Shown here piece after piece: positions 1 to 8,931 of a DNA stretch of 64,000 nucleotides. The notes under the pieces were generated by a model that saw nothing but the letters and a program-made list of their open reading frames with translations, was not told the origin of the DNA and did not search any database. Position 1 is the stretch's first letter, and every line of letters begins with the position of its first letter. Source of the stretch: Calditrichales bacterium MX18-03 (lineage in GTDB: Bacteria > Bacillota > Clostridia > Lutisporales > Lutisporaceae); contig JAJGRE010000002.1 of assembly GCA_021083345.1 (NCBI GenBank), positions 806,001 to 870,000 of the forward strand, given 5' to 3'. A program made the translations under genes and the position numbers.

Positions 1-1341
1 ATACGCATGCTTCACGCTGCTTGCCGACGTTATACCCATTGCGCCGGTCAGCGCCGCGGAAGATGCAATCATATCGATGTTAATAGGTTTATCCGATTTC
101 ACATATAGCATACCGTCTTCATTGGTGACATTGACATGCCCGCCAAGCGCGGGGACAAGCATCAGCTGATTATTGATCTCGCCGATCATATCATCTACCG
201 TTGCATAAGCTCCGTCATTCAAAGCAATTGTATATGGATTACCGTCATAAGTAAAGCTTAAGCTATTGTTTGGAATCGTACCGTCTGCAGTAAATCCGCC
301 GCCCGGGTAGGTATTGCCTGCCTTTATCAGGTTATCGTAGGCACCGCCCCGGACTGTAAAGCTGTCAGTGCCAAGGTCGATGTAGGAAGTACCAAGGCTG
401 TTCAGCGCCTTAACCGCATTGGGAGTCTGTATCCCCATGGCTGCAGTCAATGATGCGGAAGATGCTGTCAAATCTATACTGAAGGTGTCATCTGCAATAA
501 AGCTAATGACCCCATCGTCCACGCTTGTCTTGATATGTCCCTCCAATGCAGGTACCTCCGCAAGCCTGTTTCGTATCTCAGTAATAAGCGCTTCGGAGTT
601 TTCATAATTGCCATTTCTTAATGTGATGCTAAATGCTGTCCCTCCGTAACTGAAGCTTAAGTTATTGTTTGGGATGCTTGCGTTGACTGCAAGGCCGGAA
701 ACCGGATATTTGGACTGGGCCTTCAGCCGGTGCTCATACAAGCCTGACGAAATCTCCTTGTCGAGATCGGTAAGACTGCTGGCAAAACCATATATCCTCT
801 GTCCCACCATGTTGATGCCGATCTTGTCTCCGATTCCGACGTTAATATTCATTGACTCATTGGAGTCAAGCATTGTTCCGCCCAGGTCATAGGTTCCATC
901 GGCCTTCAAAAGCGGCTTGTCTGTTTTGTAGCCGCTAAAGATATAACTGCCGGCATAGGTCGTATTGCCGATATTGACCAGCTGTTCCCTGAGCTGCTGA
1001 ATCTCATCTGCAATTTTCTTCTTGTCCTCTGGACCATAGGTCCCGCTGGAACCCTGTACAGCAAGCTCTCTTGCCCTCTGGAGGACTGAAATGATATTAT
1101 CAGTGGCCAGCTCCGTGGTTTCCATCCAGGACTGGGCATCGTCCGCATTCCGCCTGAACTGCTCCATAACCGAAACATCGGTGTTGAGGCGCAAGCTTCT
1201 CGCTACGCCAATGGGGTCATCGGATGGATTGACAAACCGCTTGCCGGTTGCAAGGTTCTGCTGGATCTTATCCATTCTGACCAGGTTTTTATTCAGGTTC
1301 CGCATCATATTATTAACCATCATTCCGTTGGTTACACGCAT
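1..1341 (-). CDS. flgL: Flagellar hook-associated protein 3 FlgL (partial, 3' end outside window)
   Basis: Hook-filament junction protein. The frame is open from an ATG at 1341, behind a GGGGGTGATT Shine-Dalgarno, to the window edge without a stop, so the C-terminus is missing. The N-terminus (MRVTNGMM..., then the ATGKRFVNPSDDP region) is the flagellin/FlgL coiled-coil signature. The middle part holds two tandem copies of a roughly 100-residue segment (about 424-735 and 31-339). Both carry IPNNxLSFxY, a VPALxGH motif and an SSAxLTxAMGI ending, so the variable surface domain looks duplicated. It follows flgK by 15 bp in the flgM operon, as in Bacillus. FlgL rather than flagellin is favoured by the position directly after flgK. 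Confidence 0.9.
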   Translation of the reverse strand, partial: MRVTNGMMVNNMMRNLNKNLVRMDKIQQNLATGKRFVNPSDDPIGVARSLRLNTDVSVMEQFRRNADDAQSWMETTELATDNIISVLQRARELAVQGSSGTYGPEDKKKIADEIQQLREQLVNIGNTTYAGSYIFSGYKTDKPLLKADGTYDLGGTMLDSNESMNINVGIGDKIGINMVGQRIYGFASSLTDLDKEISSGLYEHRLKAQSKYPVSGLAVNASIPNNNLSFSYGGTAFSITLRNGNYENSEALITEIRNRLAEVPALEGHIKTSVDDGVISFIADDTFSIDLTASSASLTAAMGIQTPNAVKALNSLGTSYIDLGTDSFTVRGGAYDNLIKAGNTYPGGGFTADGTIPNNSLSFTYDGNPYTIALNDGAYATVDDMIGEINNQLMLVPALGGHVNVTNEDGMLYVKSDKPINIDMIASSAALTGAMGITSASSVKHAY

Positions 1342-1356
1342 TTTCAATCACCCCCG

Positions 1357-2844
1357 CTATCTTCCCACTAAACCGAGTCTGTTTATGGTTGTATCCAATA
1401 CACTTTCCAAAGTTGTTATCAGCCTGGCAGATGCTTTATACGCCTGCTCGTATTTAACGAGGTTGGACATTTCTTCATCCAGCGACACCCCGGATTCAGA
1501 AGTTCTTCTTACTAAGGTCTGGTTCACCATGGTTTCGTAATTCTGGGTCATGCGCTTGGCCTGGCTGGAATCCACCGCCAATGACGAAAGCATCGCCTTG
1601 ATAAAGTCATCGGGCGTTCCCTTGGCTGAGGTGAAGACTGCCGAATTGCTCCTGAATTCAATCAGCTTGCGGACATTTTCATTATTGCTCTCACCATTTC
1701 CTGCCGAAGAAGCTGCAATCAAATTCGGGTTTGCGACCAAGTCCTTGCTGACTGAAAAATTAAGGCAGTTTATGGCTGCCGGACTGTCGGGAAGGTTGAA
1801 AAATGCTTTTCCGTAGTTTCCGGACAAATCTGTTCCGGCAGCATGCTGCTCATTAAACTTTGATGCAAAATCCGCTGCGAATTCATTCAGTTTATTCAGG
1901 TAATATGGCAGTCCCCGGTAATTGGTCCCGACACCGTCCCCATCGCGTATATCCAGCAAGCCCTTAAGCTCTCCGCCTTCTATCCTGACCGGCTGGTTGC
2001 CCATGCCTTCCCAAACCACCTGGCTGATTTTACCTCCGCCCATATCGGATATTCCGTTTTTCTGGGCGGTAACCAGTTCTTTTTCCACAGTCGTGATTTT
2101 ATTAAAGCTGGTATGACTGACCAAAGAGATTCCGCTGATTTTTACGTCAAAATAATTATTGCCGTTGGGTCCGGCAACCTCGCTGACGCTCACATTAACC
2201 AGAGATGATAAATCGTCAACCAGTACATTTCTCTGATCCCGGAGGTCATTCGCCTTATGCCCTCCCAGTTCGAAATTAAATATCTGTTGATTCAGGCTGG
2301 CAAGTCTGGCCGACAGTGAATTGATCTCTTCAACCTTTGCTTTGATGTCAAAGTTAACATCGCGGACATTGTTTATCAGCTCATGCCCATTCCGGTTGAT
2401 GGACGCAGTCAGAATATTTGCTTTTTCGATTACGGCTACCCGGCAGGTGTTGTCGCTGGGTTTCTTTGACAGTTCATCCAGCGCGGTGAAAAACTCATCC
2501 ATGACCTTTCTGACGCCCGTATCGGAGGGCTCGTTAAAGATGCCTTCCATCTCCTCCAGATTATCCTGTTTGACTTGCCACTCACTGTATGACCTATTCT
2601 GCCCCCAGTATTTATTATCCAGGTAGCTGCTTCTGATCTGTATGATGTCATAAACCTCAACGCCGGTTCCCATAACACCGGAGGTACTGCTCGCCAAAGG
2701 CATTGTTGCCCTTTGCAAGGCAGTTTGCCTGCTGTATCCCTCCGTATTGGCATTTGTGATATTATGACTGGTTATGTCCAAAGACCTTTGACTGGCAAAC
2801 AAACCTGAAGTTGCGATATTAAAGGATCCAAAGGATGTTCTCAT
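1357..2844 (-). CDS. flgK: Flagellar hook-associated protein 1 FlgK, second paralog
   Basis: Hook-filament junction protein of 495 residues. The N-terminus has the rod/hook family motif SLDITSHNITNANTEGYSRQ. The C-terminus has the matching SLDEEMSNLVKYEQAYKASA helix that closes the coiled coil. It lies 12 bp downstream of another complete FlgK-like gene. Its ATG sits behind a GGTGATGAGAA sequence. It is less than half identical by eye to the upstream copy except at both ends, so it is an old duplication, not an assembly artefact. Which copy is the true FlgK and which a variant cannot be told from sequence alone. Confidence 0.85.
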   Translation of the reverse strand: MRTSFGSFNIATSGLFASQRSLDITSHNITNANTEGYSRQTALQRATMPLASSTSGVMGTGVEVYDIIQIRSSYLDNKYWGQNRSYSEWQVKQDNLEEMEGIFNEPSDTGVRKVMDEFFTALDELSKKPSDNTCRVAVIEKANILTASINRNGHELINNVRDVNFDIKAKVEEINSLSARLASLNQQIFNFELGGHKANDLRDQRNVLVDDLSSLVNVSVSEVAGPNGNNYFDVKISGISLVSHTSFNKITTVEKELVTAQKNGISDMGGGKISQVVWEGMGNQPVRIEGGELKGLLDIRDGDGVGTNYRGLPYYLNKLNEFAADFASKFNEQHAAGTDLSGNYGKAFFNLPDSPAAINCLNFSVSKDLVANPNLIAASSAGNGESNNENVRKLIEFRSNSAVFTSAKGTPDDFIKAMLSSLAVDSSQAKRMTQNYETMVNQTLVRRTSESGVSLDEEMSNLVKYEQAYKASARLITTLESVLDTTINRLGLVGR

Positions 2845-2856
2845 TTCTCATCACCA

Positions 2857-4308
2857 CTACCTTCCGACTAATCCAATCTTGTTGACGACGATATCCAGCA
2901 TTTCATCCATCACGTTCACAATTCTTGCGGCTGCATTATAAGAATACTCATAACGGATCAGATTGCTCATTTCTTCATCAATTGATACTGAGCTGACTGC
3001 CTGCCGCCTATATTCGATCTGCTCCACCAGCACTTGCTGAGATCCTGCAGCTGTAACTGCTTCCTGCCCTTTGTTGCCCAACTCCGCAAGAATGTTTCGG
3101 TAAAATTCATCGTAATTGAATTTCCTTGAAGCTTCATTTGTTTCATAGCCTTGAGAGGAAAAAACATCTTTAAGCCGCAGCTCGGCAATTTTTACCGCTA
3201 TTGAATTGTCCTCAATATTGAACGGCTCCTTGGCAGACGCAATATTATCAAATTCATTCAACTCCGGATTAAAGGCCAGATTGCTGATATTGATGCCGTT
3301 CCCGCTTTCGTCATTCGCGTTGATAAAAAAATACCTCTGGACATTGTCCTTTATGCCGTACCCAGTGATATGGACAGCATTGATTTCCGTCACAACACCC
3401 TTTACAAGCTCATCCAGCTTCTCCCTGAAGCCGTGGACTAATTCATCACGGGTTTCAAACAATGACCGGAGACTCCCGTTGCCAAAATTCACAGGGTCAT
3501 CGGAATTTTTCCAACTCAGCTTGACAAACCCGCTGTTGCCCGCGTCCGCCTTTAAAGCTATTTCGTCATATTGGTTGTCTTCAACCAGTAACCTTCCCTC
3601 CAAGGCAATATTAAGACTTCTGGAGGTTTCAAAGACCTGTATCTTTACCGTTCCTGACAACTCGTTGATCAGGTTTTCCCGCTGGTCCCTCAGGTCATTG
3701 GCGGTAACGCCATGGTTCTCAACTTTTTTTATCTCCATGTTAAGGCCTGCAATCTGCTTCGCGATGTCATTGATGCGTTTTACGCTGTCACTTATTTCCC
3801 GGTCTTTGTTTATCCTGAAGTTGGTTAACAGCATGTCCATATTCTTGACAGTCTCAACAAAGGCAATGGCATTCTCCTTAACAAGCGCTCTGGTCGTCAG
3901 GCCGCCGGCCGGCTTGGTCAGCTGCTCCCACGAATTCCAGAAGCTGTCCATTACCGTCTGCAGACCGTCCTCGGAGCTGTCGTTAAAAACGCCTTCCAGT
4001 TCCTCAATGCCGGACTGCCGGGTTTTCCAATAGCCCAGTGAGCAATTCTCCTTTTTTAACTTGGCGTCAAGGTATGCATCCCGGTATTGCCGTATCTCCT
4101 GAACATCGACTCCGGTACCGCTCTGCATCAACACCCCGTTTCCGGAACGTCCAATTGTCTGTGAAGTCCTGGATGTGTGGGATATCATCTGTCTTGTGTA
4201 TCCGGGCGTGTTGACATTACTGATGTTGTGTCCGGTCACATCCAGAGCCCGCTGCTGTGCAAATGCGGCCGATATACCGATGCCCAGTCCCTTAAATGTT
4301 GACGACAT
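2857..4308 (-). CDS. flgK: Flagellar hook-associated protein 1 FlgK, first paralog
   Basis: FlgK-like protein of 483 residues with the N-terminal motif ALDVTGHNISNVNTPGYTRQ and the C-terminal VSIDEEMSNLIRYEYSYNAAA motif. ATG at 4308 is chosen because AGGGG lies 8 nt upstream; a GTG three codons earlier is possible. It follows flgN, which encodes the usual FlgK/FlgL export chaperone. The length is normal for FlgK. With the next gene it forms a tandem pair of hook-associated proteins, both intact, so the hook-filament junction may contain two FlgK types or use them alternately (inference). Confidence 0.85.
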   Translation of the reverse strand: MSSTFKGLGIGISAAFAQQRALDVTGHNISNVNTPGYTRQMISHTSRTSQTIGRSGNGVLMQSGTGVDVQEIRQYRDAYLDAKLKKENCSLGYWKTRQSGIEELEGVFNDSSEDGLQTVMDSFWNSWEQLTKPAGGLTTRALVKENAIAFVETVKNMDMLLTNFRINKDREISDSVKRINDIAKQIAGLNMEIKKVENHGVTANDLRDQRENLINELSGTVKIQVFETSRSLNIALEGRLLVEDNQYDEIALKADAGNSGFVKLSWKNSDDPVNFGNGSLRSLFETRDELVHGFREKLDELVKGVVTEINAVHITGYGIKDNVQRYFFINANDESGNGINISNLAFNPELNEFDNIASAKEPFNIEDNSIAVKIAELRLKDVFSSQGYETNEASRKFNYDEFYRNILAELGNKGQEAVTAAGSQQVLVEQIEYRRQAVSSVSIDEEMSNLIRYEYSYNAAARIVNVMDEMLDIVVNKIGLVGR

Positions 4309-4325
4309 TAAAATCACCCCTAGTA

Positions 4326-4835
4326 CTATACCTTTGTATCAAAAAAACGCTTCTTTTCTGCCGTTGTCTTTTCCTTGCCGTTCATCTCTTCATATAGTGA
4401 GCTGGTCGACATTCCTGCACTGGTTATCATATTGATGGAAAAATCAATATATTCAAGGGATTGCTTGATCAGCTCCCCATTCAGATCATTCGCCGCTTTC
4501 AGCTCAGCCAATACATGCTTCAATCTTTGCTGCAGCACATCCATAACTCTCCGTTCTTCCTTGCTCAGCCTTTGTGTCAACTGGGACAAAGTGACTGCCT
4601 GACCGTTTACCCCGAAACGGATACATAACCGGCTCACTTCATCTTCTCTCTTTTTCTCCAGCTGACCAATATCAAAAATCATGTTTTGTTCCAGTTTGAC
4701 GATCTTGTCCAACTCGGCCACTTTCCCTGCAACAATGACTTCCCGCTTGGTTTTGGCCAGTGCTGTCAAATCCGAATAATAGCCCAGCTCCTTGTTCAAT
4801 ATCTCAATAATTGCTGCTACTTCCTTTTCAAACAT
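4326..4835 (-). CDS. flgN: FlgN-type flagellar export chaperone
   Basis: Small, mostly helical and highly charged protein of 169 residues from ATG 4835, with GAGGG 10 nt upstream; an earlier ATG at 4856 has no Shine-Dalgarno. The family keeps FlgK and FlgL unfolded until secretion. The call rests on the long N-terminal helical pattern (IEILNKELGYYSDLTALAKTKR), the length and the position between flgM and flgK, exactly as in Bacillus flgM-yvyG(flgN)-flgK-flgL. The motif is weak, so synteny carries much of the weight. Confidence 0.8.
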   Translation of the reverse strand: MFEKEVAAIIEILNKELGYYSDLTALAKTKREVIVAGKVAELDKIVKLEQNMIFDIGQLEKKREDEVSRLCIRFGVNGQAVTLSQLTQRLSKEERRVMDVLQQRLKHVLAELKAANDLNGELIKQSLEYIDFSINMITSAGMSTSSLYEEMNGKEKTTAEKKRFFDTKV

Positions 4836-4904
4836 CCTCAAAGCACCCTCTTCCATGGTATAAAACAGCCACAGCCCGGTTATGGCCTAAAGCTGTGGCA
4901 ATTT

Positions 4905-5207
4905 CTACAACCTGATATTCAACTTGCGGGATAAAAGCTTTTCGGCAATACTGCTGCTGTCCACCTCATACTGGTCCTTGTCCAGCTTCTCCTTGATCGG
5001 TGCGATGACCTCTTCCCGAACATCCGGAAGTCCTTGTGCCGCTTTTACGGCTTTTAAAACAGTCTGAAAGTCCATGGCTTCCTTGGAGATCTGAACCTCA
5101 TCCTTTTTCCCCACGTTTGCTGCGCCTTGCACCCCTTTTTTGGGTTCCACCTTCTGATTGCTGTACACGCTATTGACGCCGCCGACTTTATTAATGTTGA
5201 TGCCCAT
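4905..5207 (-). CDS. flgM: Anti-sigma-D factor FlgM
   Basis: Negative regulator of the flagellar sigma factor SigD/FliA. The 100-residue protein from ATG 5207 (GGGAG 8 nt upstream) has the FlgM layout: a short N-terminus with MGININKVGG and a low-complexity middle. A C-terminal sigma-binding part follows (KDEVQISKEAMDFQTVLKAVKAA, then VREEVIAPIKEKLD). It is the first gene of the late flagellar operon and has its own sigma-D type promoter about 40 nt upstream, which would give the familiar feedback of FlgM on its own sigma factor. Confidence 0.92.
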   Translation of the reverse strand: MGININKVGGVNSVYSNQKVEPKKGVQGAANVGKKDEVQISKEAMDFQTVLKAVKAAQGLPDVREEVIAPIKEKLDKDQYEVDSSSIAEKLLSRKLNIRL

Positions 5208-5246
5208 AAAAATCACTCCCGTTTGCCTCTTTACTTTTCAATTATT

Positions 5247-5274
5247 TTATCGGTAATCTACGTCTTCATGTTTA
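5247..5274 (-). promoter_or_regulatory. Sigma-D (sigma-28) promoter of flgM operon
   Basis: On the minus strand TAAA is followed by 16 nt and ACCGATAA, against the Bacillus sigma-D pattern TAAA-N14-16-GCCGATAT. It lies between the yvyF terminator and flgM, in the only place a promoter for this operon can be. Confidence 0.75.
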
Positions 5275-5296
5275 GTTCTTTTTATAAAAATTTCAC

Positions 5297-5323
5297 GAAA
5301 AAAGAGCAGTATTGAACTGCTCC
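5297..5323 (-). terminator. Intrinsic terminator after yvyF
   Basis: Hairpin GAGCAGT-TCAAT-ACTGCTC followed by TTTTTT on the minus strand, 5 bp past the yvyF stop. It separates the recD2-comFC-yvyF unit from flgM. Confidence 0.85.
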
Positions 5324-5327
5324 CTGT

Positions 5328-5750
5328 TTATTCAGTCTTTCTTCTTGTTGCCGTAAACATTTTTTCCTGCTGCTTTGTATCCTTTGGCTGCTCAACCGGT
5401 TTTCGGTCCAAGCCGAATTCCCGCTTAAAGCCCTGGCTGATTTCTTCTTTGCATTTAACGCAGAATCTACCGGATGGTATGGACATACCGCATCTTTCAC
5501 AGCCTAACCCCAGACTTTCACCATTTCCCTTCAATTCCAGCCGCTCTTCTCTGAGAAAACGCATGATCCTATCAACAGATACACCAGTAGCAGCCGATAC
5601 CTCCGGTATATTTGCGCCGGGGTTATCATAAACATATTCTTTCACCAATTTGAACTCCTGTTCCTCGTCCTCAATGCATCTGCTGCAGATAAGCCTGTTT
5701 ACATAAGTGAAAATACGTCCGCATCTGGGACAATTTCTGATCTCCGGCAT
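5328..5750 (-). CDS. yvyF: YvyF-type zinc-ribbon flagellar-operon protein
   Basis: Protein of 140 residues with two zinc-ribbon-like cysteine clusters: CPRCGR...CSRC at the N-terminus and CERCGM...CVKC near residue 100. A winged-helix-like segment lies between them (IPEVSAATGVSVDRIMRFLREERL). This matches the Firmicute family called YvyF or flagellar operon protein TIGR03826, found between comFC and flgM. Its molecular role is not settled; the helix-turn-helix-like middle suggests nucleic-acid or regulator contact (inference). The gene ends in a strong terminator. Confidence 0.85.
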   Translation of the reverse strand: MPEIRNCPRCGRIFTYVNRLICSRCIEDEEQEFKLVKEYVYDNPGANIPEVSAATGVSVDRIMRFLREERLELKGNGESLGLGCERCGMSIPSGRFCVKCKEEISQGFKREFGLDRKPVEQPKDTKQQEKMFTATRRKTE

Positions 5751-5805
5751 ATTTCTACCTCCTATTAAGGTATTTCCTTTTTTGATCGGAGTAAAGGGAC
5801 ATAAA

Positions 5806-6519
5806 CTATGTATTGCTGCCTGAAGCGGCTGCTATGACATACACCTTTTTTGCTCCGGCTTTCAGCAGTGCTCTGCTGCATTCGTTGGCAGTGCTTCCGG
5901 TGGTGTAGATGTCATCCACCAGCAAAACACATTGATATTTATCAACATTATACCCGAATTTTATGGAAAATGCACCATCAATATTCAAAATCCGCTGCAA
6001 CTTGTCGAGACCGAACTGTTCTTTTGTCTCCCTGTTCCGAAGGAGGCAGTCCGCAACCGGGACCCGCATCAGGCGGCCTAAGGTTTCTGCGATCAGCTGG
6101 GACTGGTTATAGCCTCTTGCAGCCAGTTTGCTCTCATGCATCGGAACCGGAACAACGGCCTGAACCTGCAGCTGCTCCTGCTTTATCCTTTCATGCATCC
6201 ATTTTGCCAGAACAGGTGCTATTCCTTTTTCTCCTTCGTACTTCAGCCGGTGCAGCAGCTGCTTTCCCGTTTCGGCGTAGTCGAAGCATGCAAAAGCCCC
6301 TGCAAAGGCATATTGTGAGGCTGCACAGTCCGGGCAATATGATCCTTCATAATGCTCGCTTAAGCCTTTTCCGCACCGCAGACAGGTTCTGCCTTCAATA
6401 AAAGCAACCGCACCGGTACAAGAGGGACAGAGAACTCCCTGTCCCTTTTTACCACAGACGTAACAGGTTGCAGGCTTGGGATAAAGAAGGTCTATGAAGC
6501 TTTTGATGATTTCTTTCAT
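5806..6519 (-). CDS. comFC: ComF family phosphoribosyltransferase-like protein
   Basis: About 237 residues. Four N-terminal CxxC-type pairs (CYVCGKK, CPSC, CLRCGK, CPDC) form a zinc finger. A type I phosphoribosyltransferase fold follows, with the PRPP-loop motif VLLVDDIYTTGSTANE near residue 200. The ComFC family is needed for natural transformation in Bacillus and links to DNA processing. The second ATG (6519) is preferred because AAGGA lies 7 nt upstream. The gene starts 11 bp after the recD2 stop, so the two are probably cotranscribed. Confidence 0.9.
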   Translation of the reverse strand: MKEIIKSFIDLLYPKPATCYVCGKKGQGVLCPSCTGAVAFIEGRTCLRCGKGLSEHYEGSYCPDCAASQYAFAGAFACFDYAETGKQLLHRLKYEGEKGIAPVLAKWMHERIKQEQLQVQAVVPVPMHESKLAARGYNQSQLIAETLGRLMRVPVADCLLRNRETKEQFGLDKLQRILNIDGAFSIKFGYNVDKYQCVLLVDDIYTTGSTANECSRALLKAGAKKVYVIAAASGSNT

Positions 6520-6529
6520 ATACATATCC

Positions 6530-8746
6530 TTACGACAGATTGCCTGAAAATTTGATCAGGCGGTCCTTGAGCCCGGAGTAACGCTTGGTAATCCGGTTGT
6601 TTTCCACCATCTGGTTCAGGTAGCGCTCTTTGCCCACCAACACCACCATTTCCCTGGCCCTGGTCAAAGCCGTATACAGCAGGTTCCTTGTCAAGAGCAT
6701 GGGAGGTCCGTACGTTATGGGCATGACCAGTATGGGGAATTCAGACCCCTGGCTTTTATGCACCGTGAGTGCATAGGCGTGCTCCAACTCGTCCAGCATC
6801 GCGTAATCATACCGTACCAGACGCTCTCCGTCAAACACCACCTCCATGCACTGTTCCTCATTGTCAATATTCAGGATGGTTCCCAGATCCCCGTTGAAAA
6901 CGCCTTCCCCCTCCTTCTGGAAATCGGACAGTGCATACCATTTAAGCTGATAGTTGTTTTTTATCTGCATCACTTTGTCGCCGATCCGGTATGTTATGTC
7001 ACGGTATTGCTTTTCGATTTTTCTTGGGTGTGGAGGATTCAGGATCTTCTGCAGCTCTACATTCAAGTTTAGTACGCCGCAAACGCCTTTCTTCATAGGA
7101 GACAGGACCTGTATTCCTTCAAAGGAGCTATAGCCTGCATACTTCGGAAGCCTTTCACTGCACAGCTCCAATATGGTGCTCAGAATCTCCTCCTGCTGGT
7201 CCTGGCGGATCAGGAAAAAGTCCTTGTCCTTTGCGTTGAAGGTCGGTGCTTCACCTTTATTGATCCGGTGGGCATTGACGACGATCATGCTTTCCTGGGC
7301 CTGCCTGAAAATTTCATTGAGCCTGACAACAGGTATCGCCTCGCTGTCAATGATATCTCTGAGTACATTGCCGGGTCCCACTGACGGAAGCTGATCCACG
7401 TCACCCACCAGAATGACCCGCGTCCCTTCGGCGATTGCCTTCAACAAGTTGTTCATCAGCAGGATATCGATCATCGACACTTCATCAATGATAATGGCAT
7501 CGCATTCCAAAGGAGACTCCTCGTTTTTCTGAAAGAATGTATCCTCCTCATTGTCTCCGAAGCCATACTCCAGCAGCCGGTGTATCGTCTTTGCTTCCCT
7601 GCCTGTGGCTTCCTGCATTCTTTTGGCTGCACGGCCTGTAGGCGCTGCCAGCAGTACTTCCAGTTGATTATTCTCAAATAGCCGGATAATGGTTTTGATC
7701 GTGGTGGTCTTTCCGGTTCCCGGACCTCCGGTGATAATCAGGATGCCTTCATTGATGGCTGCACGGACAGCTTCCCGCTGATTCTCAGCCAGCTCGACAC
7801 CCTCTTCCTTCTCTATTGTATTGATTTCCTTCTCAATATCCAAGTCCAGGCAGGGCGCGCTGTAGCGCAGGAGCTGCAAAAGCTGCCTGGTCACACCGGC
7901 TTCTGCTTTATGGAATGGTGCCGAATAAACCGCCTTTACATCATTCAGCACTTCTATCACGATCTTTTTGTCCAGAAACAGCCGGAACAACACCTCGTCA
8001 AGCAGGCCCGGTTCTACCTCCAGCAAGGTGGCTGCGGCAGAAATCAGTTCGTCCTGGGGGATATAGGAATGCCCCATGCCATGGAACTGGTTCAATACAT
8101 ACCGGGTGCCCGAGGCCAGCCGGTACTCTGAGGCCTTGGAGATACCCATGGCGGCAGCGACCTTGTCCGCCATTTTGAATCCGATGCCGAATACATCATC
8201 CGCCAGCTTAAATGGGTTTTCCTTGATTTCTGCGATGGTATGGGCGCCGTAAGTTTTGTAGATCCGCACGGCATAAGTGGGTCCGATGCCATATTGCTCC
8301 AGGAAGACCATGATGTCCCTCAGCTCTTTTTGCTCCTGGAAAGCTTCAAATATCTTGGCGGCCTTTTTTTCTCCGATTCCTTCCACTTCGGTCAGACGGA
8401 CAGGACTATACTGAATGATGTCCAAGGTATCCATGCCGAACTTTTCTACCAGCTTTTTGGCTGTATGGGGACCGATTCCTGAAATCAGTCCGGAGGCCAG
8501 ATACCGCTCGATACCGTTCAGTGTGGCAGGTGTTACGATAGTATAGGACTCGGCTTTGAATTGCCTGCCGTAGTCGGGATGTTGCACCCACTTGCCGCAT
8601 ACCTTGATCATTTCTCCAATATTGATAAAAGAAAAATATCCCACGACGGTATATTGCTCTTTATCGCATTCCAGCTCCAAAACCGTGTAACCGTTCTGTT
8701 CGTTCCGGTAAACGACTTCACTTATGACACCTTGAATTTCATCCAT
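6530..8746 (-). CDS. recD2: ATP-dependent DNA helicase RecD2
   Basis: Superfamily 1B 5'-3' DNA helicase of 738 residues, normal for RecD2. It has an N-terminal OB-like domain and helix-hairpin-helix motifs near residue 95 (SGIGPHTAKKLVEKFG) and 120. Walker A is GGPGTGKTTTIKT near residue 335, Walker B is IIDEVSMID, followed by GDVDQLPSVGPGN. The C-terminal motif VI region is ALTVHKSQGSEFP. RecD2 works without RecBC in DNA repair. It sits immediately upstream of comFC, where Bacillus has the helicase comFA. Confidence 0.95.
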   Translation of the reverse strand: MDEIQGVISEVVYRNEQNGYTVLELECDKEQYTVVGYFSFINIGEMIKVCGKWVQHPDYGRQFKAESYTIVTPATLNGIERYLASGLISGIGPHTAKKLVEKFGMDTLDIIQYSPVRLTEVEGIGEKKAAKIFEAFQEQKELRDIMVFLEQYGIGPTYAVRIYKTYGAHTIAEIKENPFKLADDVFGIGFKMADKVAAAMGISKASEYRLASGTRYVLNQFHGMGHSYIPQDELISAAATLLEVEPGLLDEVLFRLFLDKKIVIEVLNDVKAVYSAPFHKAEAGVTRQLLQLLRYSAPCLDLDIEKEINTIEKEEGVELAENQREAVRAAINEGILIITGGPGTGKTTTIKTIIRLFENNQLEVLLAAPTGRAAKRMQEATGREAKTIHRLLEYGFGDNEEDTFFQKNEESPLECDAIIIDEVSMIDILLMNNLLKAIAEGTRVILVGDVDQLPSVGPGNVLRDIIDSEAIPVVRLNEIFRQAQESMIVVNAHRINKGEAPTFNAKDKDFFLIRQDQQEEILSTILELCSERLPKYAGYSSFEGIQVLSPMKKGVCGVLNLNVELQKILNPPHPRKIEKQYRDITYRIGDKVMQIKNNYQLKWYALSDFQKEGEGVFNGDLGTILNIDNEEQCMEVVFDGERLVRYDYAMLDELEHAYALTVHKSQGSEFPILVMPITYGPPMLLTRNLLYTALTRAREMVVLVGKERYLNQMVENNRITKRYSGLKDRLIKFSGNLS

Positions 8747-8820
8747 GGTATGTACCTCGTATCTGATTCGTGTTGCGATTAATATGCGTTATGTCGCATT
8801 CTGCTAATCTTATCTACTCT

Positions 8821-8848
8821 ATTATAATGTATTGTTGCGTTGTTTCAA
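8821..8848 (-). promoter_or_regulatory. Sigma-A promoter of recD2 operon
   Basis: TTGAAA, 16 nt, TATAAT on the minus strand, about 75 nt upstream of the recD2 start and downstream of the metK terminator. Confidence 0.65.
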
Positions 8849-8861
8849 ACAGTTTGTGCAA

Positions 8862-8893
8862 TTAAAAGGAAGGTATGAATCAGCATACCTTCC
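8862..8893 (-). terminator. Intrinsic terminator after metK
   Basis: Ten-base-pair stem GGAAGGTATG/CATACCTTCC with a 6-nt loop followed by TTTTAATT, about 40 bp past the metK stop. Confidence 0.8.
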
Positions 8894-8931
8894 TCACATG
8901 AATACCTATTTCCTATTGCCCATAGCCTAAA

